39,634 bases of DNA. Origin: DATGKK01 sp035294725. GTDB lineage: Bacteria > Actinomycetota > Acidimicrobiia > Acidimicrobiales > Bog-793. Position 1 is the stretch's first letter. Each line of letters begins with the position of its first letter. Below are positions 1 to 6,546 of the stretch, piece by piece. Location of the stretch: assembly GCA_035294725.1 (NCBI GenBank), contig DATGKK010000100.1, positions 1 to 39,634 of the forward strand, written 5' to 3'. The notes below the pieces were generated by a model, which did not search any database, was not told the DNA's origin, and saw nothing but the letters and a program-made list of their open reading frames with translations. Made by a program: the position numbers and the translations under genes.

Positions 1-369
1 GAATCCGTCCCGCCGGATCACCCCGAGGCCCCGCGCCTGTGTCTGCCCCGAGGCAGGACACCGGTCTCGATGGCGTCGCAATCCGGCGCGCAGCCAACGG
101 GAGTTCCGGCGGCCCTTCCAGCTCGGCCGCAGGTGCGCTACGTCGCTGTCGGTGGTGCACGAAGAGGCCACACCGCTCGTGGTCGCGAAACGATCGCATC
201 CCTCGTCATGGGGTCTGCGAGTCGACGGGAGGAGCGGCGCGGAACTACCCCTGTTCCGGCTTCGAATCGGGCGTCCCCGGGGACAAGTATCGGCCCACGA
301 CGAGCGTTGGTAGCGGGATCTTAGCGACGCTCAGCTAGTGAGCGAACACCCTCTGCGTACCATTGCGGG
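1..369. other. Left-edge stretch without a confident gene
   Basis: The plus-strand frame starting at base 1 is open from the edge to a stop at 322-324, but its translation is rich in Arg, Pro, Ser and Gly with no recognisable motif, and it looks like incidental openness in GC-rich DNA. I see no RNA gene. The only element I can support is the -10-like hexamer at 358-363 that serves the next gene. Confidence 0.4.
358..363 (+). promoter_or_regulatory. Leaderless -10 hexamer TACCAT
   Basis: TACCAT fits the actinobacterial TANNNT -10 pattern and ends 6 nt before the ATG at 370. No Shine-Dalgarno sequence lies between them, so the transcript would begin at or next to the start codon. This supports the ATG at 370 as a real start. 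Confidence 0.5.
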
Positions 370-1086
370 ATGAGCCATCCAAACAAGTCGCCTGCGGATG
401 AGCCGGCAACCGAACACCCACAGATCGAGGTCGCCTTCCGTGACGAAACGGTGAAGCTCGACGAGGCGATCGCACCGCTGCTCCGAGAGCTTTGGGCTGC
501 CTTCGGTCTGTGCACGCTGAACTCCTGCCAGAACAACCCCCACGGCTGGATCTGGCTCCACTTCGACTCCAGTGTGAGCGCCTCCGACTTCCTGCAGGCT
601 GTACTCAGGACGTGCTGGTTCGACCGACCACTCGCGATCGAAGCAATGGCTCGTCGCATCCTCGGGGCCTACCCCTGGGACGCACCCTTCTCGGATCGCG
701 ACGACTGGGAGGCTTTTCAAGAGGGGCGCGCCTGGCGCTACGACACTCACCCCTACGTCTTCACCGACGAAAGCCGGCCCGGCCGCCCCCTCGTGATCAT
801 GCCAGTTAGCGTTCGCTTTCCAGCCTTCGACTACGAACGGGTCCTTTCTTGCATGCAAGAGTTCAACGGGACCGCGCCGGAGGCGGGCGGCGAGCAGCTC
901 GAGCTCATAGGACGAGCGCCCTCGGAGACGGAAGCGAGGAGCAACAACACACCAGGGAACTCGGACAACGGAGATCCTCGTCGCCCGCTGTCAGGACGTC
1001 AGGAACCCGCCACAGCGGGAGTTGGCACGCCGAGTGTACCCCTCACCAACCACCCTTATGCGGGAGGACGGCTGCCGCGTGGCTGA
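370..1086 (+). CDS. Unrecognised protein with an NSCQN motif
   Basis: The product is 238 residues and not a family I can name. The first ~160 residues look like a folded domain: a short acidic N-terminus, a helix-like stretch around 30-45 (IAPLLRELW), then TLNSCQNN followed by GWIWLHF. From memory this resembles small actinobacterial and phage-borne hypotheticals that carry a (N/S)SCQ motif before a beta strand; this is unverified. The last ~70 residues are polar and low in complexity and may not be structured. The ATG start is supported by a TACCAT -10 box 6 nt upstream. The 3' end overlaps the next gene by 65 nt. Codon use is less GC-biased than in the core genes further right, which suggests acquired DNA. 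Function unknown. Confidence 0.6.
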   Translation: MSHPNKSPADEPATEHPQIEVAFRDETVKLDEAIAPLLRELWAAFGLCTLNSCQNNPHGWIWLHFDSSVSASDFLQAVLRTCWFDRPLAIEAMARRILGAYPWDAPFSDRDDWEAFQEGRAWRYDTHPYVFTDESRPGRPLVIMPVSVRFPAFDYERVLSCMQEFNGTAPEAGGEQLELIGRAPSETEARSNNTPGNSDNGDPRRPLSGRQEPATAGVGTPSVPLTNHPYAGGRLPRG

Positions 1087-1720
1087 CGTGCTGGGCGAAA
1101 TCGAGCACTTCGCGCGGGCCCACCAGATTCCGGTCCCGCCCATCCCTGCGATCTGCAGCGTTGGCCTGGCAAGAGTCGACGACGCAACCTGGATCTCAGA
1201 GCCGGCACTTCGCTCACTGTCACAGCCGGGGCCTCACGGCGAGAAGATCGGGCAAGGCAACACCGCGATGAACCTGTACTTCTTCAATCCGTGGTTGCCA
1301 GGCTTTCTAGAGAACGGAGCTGCAGGTGACTTCGCGTTTGGTGTGGCCGGCCACGGCGTCAACTCGTACGCTATTACTCTCCGAATGGCCGTTCCCGGCA
1401 TGGTAGTCGCCTTGCAGGCGGCTTGGCCCGGCGCTTACACAAGTTGGAGCCAGGCTCGCCCAGACATCCGGTCGATGATCACCACGGCTGAGCAGTGCTT
1501 GCAGTGGGTGGAGGCGAACCACCCCTCACGACGCATGGCCGTCGTGGTCAGCAGTCTTCGAGGTATTGGACTGCTCGGATGGCAGGACCACGTTCTGCCT
1601 ATTGTCCAGGCGCAACAGGAAGGTGTCCCGTTCCGCCAAGCGATGCAAGCGCCGCCCTTGCGGCGGTGGGAGGACGTAGCAGTCCAGCTCCACACATTCG
1701 GTCGCTTGCGTCCTTACTAG
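1022..1720 (+). CDS. Unrecognised protein, N-terminus probably incomplete or frameshifted
   Basis: From the TTG at 1022 the product is 232 residues; an ATG at 1058 would give 220. No known domain is recognised. Visible features are a helix plus Pro-rich segment (GEIEHFARAHQIPVPPIP), a short motif FFNPWLPGF, and a hydrophobic stretch near residues 115-140 that looks like a buried core rather than a membrane helix. Neither start has a good Shine-Dalgarno. The same frame stays open upstream to 911 and reads as protein there (EILVARCQDVRNPPQREL) without a start codon, while the neighbouring frame before ~965 reads SEEQQHTRELGQ. This suggests a longer ancestral protein interrupted by one frameshift near 965-975. 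It overlaps the preceding gene, so the two may have been one transcription unit. Confidence 0.5.
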   Translation: MARRVYPSPTTLMREDGCRVADVLGEIEHFARAHQIPVPPIPAICSVGLARVDDATWISEPALRSLSQPGPHGEKIGQGNTAMNLYFFNPWLPGFLENGAAGDFAFGVAGHGVNSYAITLRMAVPGMVVALQAAWPGAYTSWSQARPDIRSMITTAEQCLQWVEANHPSRRMAVVVSSLRGIGLLGWQDHVLPIVQAQQEGVPFRQAMQAPPLRRWEDVAVQLHTFGRLRPY

Positions 1721-2327
1721 GAGGGTACTTTCGAGCGATGTACGTGAGCTTGAGAGACCCCTTAAGAAGGTGAAGTCAGTGGCTGATCACGTTACCAGCG
1801 CACACTGCGGAGAGGCTGCTCGATATTGCCTGGAAAGAGAGACAACCAACGAATCAGGGAGCTGATAGATTCTCTGCCTCCGGCAATTCGGAAGGCTCCA
1901 GATCGGCAAGAGGTTCAGTTCAACCCGGCCCTCAATCCTTGCGAAGCCACCGTTGGTGGCGCTACGGCGTCTACCTGTGATGGATGAGACAGGTCGCGAA
2001 GATCACGGCGTCACTCCCGCGGTGGTCGAACTCGCTCTCTTCGCCCCGTGGTCCTTCTGCCTCGGCCACAAATCGAGAGGAGACATCGATAGGCCTGGAT
2101 GCGCGGAGCTGCCAGACCCCGTCGCGGCTGACCTGATGCCGCTTCACCACCTCGACGCGGTCGGGGAGGGCGGCCGTCCCCAGTGCAACCATGACCTGCC
2201 TGCTCCGCGGTGCCGGGGAGGTAGCCCCTCTCGCCGGGTCGGCCCTCGCCGAACCTCCTGTGGTCGCCCGCCCGCCAGGGTTACGCTGTTGTCGTCCGCT
2301 CCGGCGATCTCCACCGGTCCGTGGCAT
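1721..2327. other. Frame-broken accessory sequence before tRNA-Leu
   Basis: No gene is supported here. Short open pieces in different frames look protein-like in turn: 1770-1865 (GTG start overlapping a TGA), a frame near 1780-1880 containing AERLLDIAWKER, and a frame near 1840-1890 containing RIRELIDSLPPAIRKAP. Such switching between frames is what a decayed coding region looks like, but it could be chance. Base composition at 1730-1930 is visibly less GC-rich than the rest of the window. Between ~1980 and 2327 I see nothing. Confidence 0.35.
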
Positions 2328-2409
2328 GCGGGTGTGGCGAAATTGGCAGACGCGCCGGGTTTAGGTCCCGGTCCCTTCGGGGGTGGAGGTTCGAGTCCTC
2401 TCGCCCGCA
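2328..2409 (+). tRNA. tRNA-Leu (anticodon UAG)
   Basis: The acceptor stem GCGGGTG (2328-2334) pairs with CGCCCGC (2402-2408) with one G-U pair, followed by discriminator A at 2409. The anticodon arm is CCGGG-TTTAGGT-CCCGG, which places TAG at positions 34-36 and reads CUA leucine codons. A long class II variable arm (TCCCTTCGGGGG region) and the T-loop GGTTCGAGTCC are present, both typical of tRNA-Leu. The CCA end is not encoded. It lies at the boundary between lower-GC accessory DNA on the left and the core region on the right. Confidence 0.97.
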
Positions 2410-2471
2410 CGCTGGACCGTTGGGAGAGAGGAGACGGGGCACATCGGCGACGTCACAGCCGCGGAGAACCG

Positions 2472-2502
2472 CAGGCCAGGTGACCATCCCCCCGCTGGCC
2501 TG
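2472..2502. terminator. Hairpin downstream of tRNA-Leu
   Basis: CAGGCCAG (2472-2479) and CTGGCCTG (2495-2502) form a perfect 8-bp stem with a 15-nt loop, 63 nt past the tRNA. There is no T-tract, so termination is only a guess from position. Confidence 0.3.
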
Positions 2503-2846
2503 ACACCTCAGATGGGAGGTAGTCATGCCAGCAGTGACCGAGAAGCGACCGAGCCCCGGTCGTCGTCGAGGGAGGGACCGAAAGAGGCTGGCTGGGCGCC
2601 CGGGTGGGCCAACACCGCCACCGACCACGTCGGGGTGCTGGCGCGGCCTGGCGCCGAGGACAGTGCGGCACCTTCACACGAGCCTGCACAAGTGCTTCTC
2701 GGAAGCCGCACGCTGAGGCCAGCTCTCGAGCCACTCCGAAAGCCGTGTAGAACCGAGCGTCGATGCCCGAGATGAAGGTGGTGTGTCGCGCCGAGCAGCT
2801 CCAAGCCGTCGTGGACCCACGACCACCCTGGGGTAAGCCGAAGGAC

Positions 2847-2861
2847 GGCGGCCCGGCCGCC
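2847..2861 (-). terminator. GC hairpin at the 3' end of the SDR gene
   Basis: GGCGGCC (2847-2853) and GGCCGCC (2855-2861) form a near-perfect palindrome three bases beyond the SDR stop codon. It has no U-tract, as is common in GC-rich actinobacteria. Its position directly at the gene end suggests a terminator. Confidence 0.45.
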
Positions 2862-2864
2862 TGA

Positions 2865-3656
2865 TTAGTGGCTGAGCTCTGCGACGACCTGCTGGGAATA
2901 GGCGATCCGCCCAGTCAGCTGCGACGGATCCCCTGAGCACAGCAGCAGTGCCGCCTCGGCCATGACCGATACCGGCTCGTGACGCTCGACGGGCACTCGC
3001 TTGTCGAGCTCGTGGTGGACCACACCGGGGGTGACGACGAGGCCGGTAGGGCTGAGGGCGTTCACGGCGACGCCGGAGGAGTACACCTCGGACGCGAGCC
3101 CGGTCGTGAACCGCTCGAGCGCCGCCTTGCACATGCCGTAGACCGTCCCACCGCCTCCGGATTGGTACGGAGGCCCGGACGGGTGGAAGGCGGCCGGCGA
3201 GGAGATGTTGAGGATCCAGCCGGCCCCTCTTGTCACCATGTCGGCGAGCACCAGTTGGGCGAGGTGGACGGGCGCGGTGACCTGGACCTCGAACATGAGG
3301 TCGAAGCGGCGTGGGTCGAACTGGCGGATGGGGGTGAAGTAGGTGACGGCCGCGTTGTTCACGAGCACGTCGACCGGGCCGAGCCGGGTCTGGGTCTCCG
3401 CGACAAGGCGCTCGCGGTCCTCCCTCCGGCTCAGGTCGGCCGGGATCGCCACCGCCTGCCCGCCCGCCGCCTCGATCTCGGCGACCGTCTCCTCCAAGCT
3501 GCCCGGCAGCGGATGGTCGCCGGCCGCCACCGTGCGAGCGCTCACGGCCACCGCGGCTCCGGCGGCGGCGAAGCGTCGGGCGATCTCCTCCCCGATCCCA
3601 CGGCTCGCGCCAGTGACGAGCGCGACCTTGCCTTCGAGTGACTTGCTGGGCGGCAT
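2865..3656 (-). CDS. SDR-family oxidoreductase
   Basis: This is a 263-residue classical short-chain dehydrogenase/reductase. The N-terminal Rossmann motif TGASRGIG (residues 15-22) binds NAD(P), NNA follows in the LVNNAAV segment, and the catalytic Ser and YxxxK are in the NISSPAAF and VYGMCKAAL segments. An inserted glycine-rich loop (PYQSGGGGTVYG) precedes the catalytic Tyr. The substrate cannot be read from sequence; SDRs of this type act on hydroxy or keto groups of lipids, sugars or xenobiotics in the cytoplasm. The ATG at 3656 is preceded at 6 nt by TAGGCT, a leaderless -10 box, and there is no Shine-Dalgarno. It is transcribed away from the small peptide gene at 3754, which carries the same hexamer. 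A hairpin follows the stop codon. Family assignment is certain, function is not. Confidence 0.9.
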   Translation of the reverse strand: MPPSKSLEGKVALVTGASRGIGEEIARRFAAAGAAVAVSARTVAAGDHPLPGSLEETVAEIEAAGGQAVAIPADLSRREDRERLVAETQTRLGPVDVLVNNAAVTYFTPIRQFDPRRFDLMFEVQVTAPVHLAQLVLADMVTRGAGWILNISSPAAFHPSGPPYQSGGGGTVYGMCKAALERFTTGLASEVYSSGVAVNALSPTGLVVTPGVVHHELDKRVPVERHEPVSVMAEAALLLCSGDPSQLTGRIAYSQQVVAELSH

Positions 3657-3662
3657 CGCCGA

Positions 3663-3668
3663 AGCCTA
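3663..3668 (-). promoter_or_regulatory. Leaderless -10 hexamer TAGGCT of the SDR gene
   Basis: On the minus strand TAGGCT ends 6 nt before the ATG at 3656. The same hexamer and spacing recur at other starts in this window, which supports a leaderless promoter. Confidence 0.55.
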
Positions 3669-3740
3669 CTCCGGGGCACCCTCCTGTCCCCGGAGCGCCG
3701 ATGACCAGCGGACCACCGCGTGGGATCGGGCGCCGGTGCG

Positions 3741-3746
3741 TAGGCT
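3741..3746 (+). promoter_or_regulatory. Leaderless -10 hexamer TAGGCT of the small peptide
   Basis: TAGGCT ends 7 nt before the ATG at 3754. It forms a divergent pair with the identical hexamer at 3663-3668. Confidence 0.5.
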
Positions 3747-3753
3747 GCGGCGC

Positions 3754-3825
3754 ATGTACTTCTTGCTGAGGAAGCTGATCCGGATGCTGCGCACGCGGCG
3801 CGCGCAGCGAGGCCGCGCCCGCTAG
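3754..3825 (+). CDS. Candidate leaderless 23-residue basic peptide
   Basis: The frame encodes 23 residues beginning MYFLLRKLIRML and ending in an Arg-rich tail, with about nine Arg/Lys. The first half would form an amphipathic or membrane-seeking helix and the second half a strongly cationic tail. No family is recognised. Support comes from the TAGGCT hexamer 7 nt upstream, the same signal used by clearly real genes here, and from its place in an otherwise empty 178-nt gap between the SDR and serine hydrolase genes. It ends 9 nt before the convergent hydrolase gene. No Shine-Dalgarno is present. It could also be a non-coding transcript start, or chance. Confidence 0.4.
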   Translation: MYFLLRKLIRMLRTRRAQRGRAR

Positions 3826-3834
3826 CCGGGCGGT

Positions 3835-4968
3835 TCAGTCTCCCGCGACGGACGCCGCAGCGGCGAGCACGATCGAAGCGCCCCGCAGGTCGCCCACGAG
3901 CCCCGACTCCATCCGGTTCATGACGTAGGAGACCGCCATTCGGGTGTCGAGGTCGACCACGATGATCGAGCCGCCCCACCCTCCCCAGAAGTAGGTGTGC
4001 GGGCCCACCGGCATCATCTCCCCCGAGAGCCCGAAGCCCATGCCAAAGCGGATCGGGACCCCGAGCACGGCGTCAGGACCGTTCGACTGCTCCTCGAAGA
4101 TGACCTCGCAGCCCTCCGGTGACATCAGCCGGACACCGCGGGCCTCCCCCCCGCAGGCGATCACAGAATGCACCGCCGCCACCGACCTCGCGTTGCCGTG
4201 ACCCCCGGCGGCGGGGATCTCTGCCCGCCGCCAGGGAACGGTCTGAGACTCGCTCCCGTCGAGGCGGGGGTTGGACAGCGTGCGCACGGCGATGCTGCCG
4301 GGCTCGAAGTCGGACTCGGTCGGCAGGCCCTCGGGCGGGATCACCGGGGCGACCCGATCGTCGGCCGAGGCCGGCGTCCCGATGAAGAAGTCGGCGCCGA
4401 GCGGACCCGCCACCTCCTCGGCGAAAAAGCGCCCGACGGTGCGGCCGGTCACCCGGCGGATCACCTCGCCGACGAGGTAGCCCTGCGTGACGGCGTGGTA
4501 GCCCGACATCGTGCCCGGCTCCCACCACGGCTCTTGCGCCGCGAGGAGGCCGGTCGCCTTCTCCCAGTCGTAGAGGTCCTCGACCTGGAGCGGCTCCTGC
4601 CAACCCGAGAGCCCGGCGGTGTGCGACATGAGGTGCCGGACCTCGATCCCGCCTTTGCCGGCGGCGGCGAACTCGGGCCAGTAGCGGGCCACCGGCGCAT
4701 GAAGGTCGATCTCGCCGCGGTCGGCGAGCATGAGCGCGCAGATCGCCGTCATCGTCTTCGTCGTCGACCACACGTTGATGATCGTGTCCTCGCGCCACGG
4801 GCGCGTGCGCTCCAGGTCGAGATGGCCACCCCACAGGTCCACCACCGGCTCGCCGTCGAGGAAGACGGCGACCGAAGCCCCGACGTCGAGACCCTGGTCG
4901 AAGTTCGACTCGAACGCCTGGCGGACCTGCTCGAAGCGGGGGTCACAGCTCCCCGACACCTCAGCCAT
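3835..4968 (-). CDS. Serine hydrolase, beta-lactamase/family VIII esterase type
   Basis: The 377-residue protein has the class C beta-lactamase/penicillin-binding fold. The nucleophile motif SxxK is Ser68-Thr-Thr-Lys71, the second motif Tyr is probably Tyr157 (SGYHAV), and the third motif is a WGG repeat at about 328-333 in place of KTG. SxxK with WGG is the pattern known for family VIII carboxylesterases such as EstB, so ester hydrolysis is more likely than beta-lactam hydrolysis. No signal peptide is visible, so it is probably cytoplasmic. The ATG at 4968 has GGGAGGG six bases upstream. It lies 48 nt downstream of phhA on the same strand, separated by a strong hairpin, so co-transcription is possible but likely attenuated. 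The natural substrate is unknown. Confidence 0.9.
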   Translation of the reverse strand: MAEVSGSCDPRFEQVRQAFESNFDQGLDVGASVAVFLDGEPVVDLWGGHLDLERTRPWREDTIINVWSTTKTMTAICALMLADRGEIDLHAPVARYWPEFAAAGKGGIEVRHLMSHTAGLSGWQEPLQVEDLYDWEKATGLLAAQEPWWEPGTMSGYHAVTQGYLVGEVIRRVTGRTVGRFFAEEVAGPLGADFFIGTPASADDRVAPVIPPEGLPTESDFEPGSIAVRTLSNPRLDGSESQTVPWRRAEIPAAGGHGNARSVAAVHSVIACGGEARGVRLMSPEGCEVIFEEQSNGPDAVLGVPIRFGMGFGLSGEMMPVGPHTYFWGGWGGSIIVVDLDTRMAVSYVMNRMESGLVGDLRGASIVLAAAASVAGD

Positions 4969-4979
4969 CGCTACCCTCC

Positions 4980-5016
4980 CCTGCCCGGCCGCACCTCGGC
5001 CGCAGCCTCGGGCAGG
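4980..5016 (-). terminator. Nested hairpin directly after phhA
   Basis: The outer arms CCTGCCC (4980-4986) and GGGCAGG (5010-5016) pair perfectly, and inside them CGGCCG (4986-4991) pairs with CGGCCG (4997-5002). The structure starts at the base after the phhA stop codon and its 3' arm abuts the Shine-Dalgarno of the hydrolase gene. A terminator or attenuator for phhA is likely. There is no U-tract. Confidence 0.55.
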
Positions 5017-5919
5017 CTACAAGGTGGCGGACGCGCCAGTTCCGACGGAGCCCGTGAGGCGCTCGTAGACGCTGTCGTCGAAGGTTCCGTAGAACTCCGT
5101 GAGCTCGTCGACGAGCTGCTCGAACGAGCCCGCCGCGTAGAGGACCGGCTGGTAGTGGGTGATGTCGTACTCGGTCGTCCCCATCTCGGCGAAGTCGAGG
5201 GCACGGATCTCGGCCCGCTGGAAGACGTCCATCTCGCCGTAGGACGAGAGGATCCCCGCTCCGTAGGCCTTCGGCTCCCCGTCTTCCATCACGACCCCGA
5301 ACTCGAGGGTGAACCAGAACACCCGTGACATGAACGCGAGCGCCTCAGGGCTCTCGGTCCTCCCGACCGCCTTGCCCACCTCCTCGCAGATGCGGGAGAA
5401 CGACGGGTCGGCCAGCTGGTTGGCATGCCCGATCACCTCGTGGACGATGTCCGGCTCCGGGGTGTACAGGGGCACGGAATGGTGGCGCAGATATTGCGTC
5501 GAGTAGAAGCGCCGACCTGCGAAGGCGCCGTAGAACTCCCTCAAGGGAGCGAGGCCTGCCACCGGCTGGTAGCCGAAGCCCGTAAGGGGCTCGAGCCGCT
5601 CGGTCACCTCGTCGAGCTGGGGGACGTGGTCGGCCGGAAGGCGGAGCTCCTTGCGGGCGACGTTGAAGGCGCGGCAGGCATACCGCTCGTGCTTCGGCTC
5701 GAGCTCACGGGAGACGATCCGCCACACCTCGTGCTCGGTCCCGGTGTACTCGACACGGGGGATCGGCTCGCCCGGAGTGTGGGAGGCCGAGATGGCTGCG
5801 ATCTCGTCCCGGCGCCTGCGGTACTCGGGGTCGGCAAAGCCGGGATGATCCCGATCGAGCTCGACGCGCAGGCCGTCTCCAGACAGGATGACCGGGGAGT
5901 ACCCGCTCGCAGTGCCCAT
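5017..5919 (-). CDS. phhA: Phenylalanine 4-monooxygenase
   Basis: The 300-residue protein belongs to the pterin-dependent aromatic amino acid hydroxylases, which convert phenylalanine to tyrosine using tetrahydrobiopterin, O2 and non-heme iron. The iron ligands are visible: His160 and His165 in PDIVHEVIGH, and Glu206 in FTLEFG. The pterin-binding region FYSTQYLRHHSVPLYTPEPD is present. Length matches bacterial monodomain PhhA and there is no regulatory ACT domain. The ATG at 5919 has GAGGAGGAG six bases upstream. It is divergent from an Lrp/AsnC regulator with an inverted repeat between them, so control by an amino acid ligand is likely. No pterin recycling gene (phhB) is seen here. A tryptophan or tyrosine hydroxylase is possible in principle, but bacterial members are usually phenylalanine-specific. 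Confidence 0.95.
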   Translation of the reverse strand: MGTASGYSPVILSGDGLRVELDRDHPGFADPEYRRRRDEIAAISASHTPGEPIPRVEYTGTEHEVWRIVSRELEPKHERYACRAFNVARKELRLPADHVPQLDEVTERLEPLTGFGYQPVAGLAPLREFYGAFAGRRFYSTQYLRHHSVPLYTPEPDIVHEVIGHANQLADPSFSRICEEVGKAVGRTESPEALAFMSRVFWFTLEFGVVMEDGEPKAYGAGILSSYGEMDVFQRAEIRALDFAEMGTTEYDITHYQPVLYAAGSFEQLVDELTEFYGTFDDSVYERLTGSVGTGASATL

Positions 5920-5969
5920 CGGTGCTCCTCCTCGAGAAGTTGCCGTCCAGCCCAGTATGCCCGTTTCAG

Positions 5970-6039
5970 TGAGTATTCATGCCAACAGTGAGCAGAGTGA
6001 GACGCTTCGCATGAATTCTGCCATAAATGAATACACTCA
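5970..6039. promoter_or_regulatory. Inverted-repeat operator between phhA and the Lrp gene
   Basis: The AT-rich gap (5920-6045) contains TGAGTATTCAT at 5970-5980 and ATGAATACACTCA at 6027-6039, reverse complements apart from a 2-nt insertion. Inside them TTCATGC (5976-5982) and GCATGAA (6009-6015) are perfect reverse complements. Multiple spaced half-sites fit Lrp/AsnC octamers that wrap DNA. TACACT at 6032-6037, 8 nt before the Lrp ATG, is a likely leaderless -10 box and overlaps the right-hand site, which would give autoregulation. Confidence 0.6.
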
Positions 6040-6045
6040 TCCAAC

Positions 6046-6546
6046 ATGAGCACGAGGAGGCCGGCCGGCGTTGGACGTCCTGCCGGCACGTCACAGGGTG
6101 GTCGGGAGAGCCTCGACGAGGTGGACCGCCGGCTCGTGGCGCTCCTGCAGGCCGACGGGCGCCGCTCTGTGAGCGACCTCGCCGCAGAGGCGGGCGTCTC
6201 CCGGGCCAACGCCTACCAGCGGCTCGCCCGGCTCCGCTCCGAAGGGGTCATCACCGGCTTCACGGCACGGATCGACCCCCACCGCCTCGGTCTCGACGTG
6301 GCGGCGCTCGTCATCGTGAACGCGGACCAGCGCTCCTGGCGGGGACTGCGTGACGAGCTTCGCAACCTACCGGGCGCCGAGTACGTGGCCCTCTTGGCCG
6401 GAGGCTTCGACTTCGTGGTGCTCGTGCGCGTCCCCGACGTGGAGACGCTGCGCGACGTCGTGCTCGAGCGCTTGCAGACGACCGAGGGAGTGCGCTCGAC
6501 CCAGACGATGTTCATCCTCGACGAGTACGACCGCCTCAGCCGGTGA
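6046..6546 (+). CDS. Lrp/AsnC-family transcriptional regulator
   Basis: The 166-residue protein has an N-terminal winged helix-turn-helix (about residues 24-70, including LDEVDRRLVALLQADGR and VSRANAYQRLARLRSEGVI) and a C-terminal RAM/ligand-binding domain (about 85-160). A ~20-residue Gly/Arg-rich N-terminal extension precedes the HTH. Lrp/AsnC proteins sense amino acids and control their metabolism. Divergence from phhA and the shared inverted repeat suggest that it controls phenylalanine hydroxylation and its own expression; phenylalanine or tyrosine would be the natural ligand to test. Its 3' end overlaps the convergent lipoprotein gene by 11 nt. The ATG at 6046 is preceded by TACACT at 8 nt and has no Shine-Dalgarno. 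Confidence 0.93.
   Translation: MSTRRPAGVGRPAGTSQGGRESLDEVDRRLVALLQADGRRSVSDLAAEAGVSRANAYQRLARLRSEGVITGFTARIDPHRLGLDVAALVIVNADQRSWRGLRDELRNLPGAEYVALLAGGFDFVVLVRVPDVETLRDVVLERLQTTEGVRSTQTMFILDEYDRLSR

Larger units (their letters stand above)
2410..2864. other. Intergenic stretch after tRNA-Leu, no confident gene
   Basis: Two short plus-strand frames were considered. 2525-2716 (63 codons) has GGGAGGT five bases before an ATG, but its product is an Arg/Pro/Gly-rich string with no motif. 2763-2864 (33 codons) has no ribosome-binding site. Neither is supported enough to call. Two GC-rich hairpins lie here (2472-2502 and 2847-2861). Confidence 0.4.

Noticed and set aside
2525..2716. 63-codon frame with GGGAGGT before an ATG
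   Set aside because: Despite the ribosome-binding-like sequence, the product is an Arg/Pro-rich string without motifs, and an equally open frame exists on the other strand.
2865..5991. Long open frames on the plus strand opposite the SDR, serine hydrolase and phhA genes
   Set aside because: They mirror real genes in GC-rich DNA, have Arg/Pro/Gly-rich translations without motifs, and the opposite strand has full catalytic motifs.
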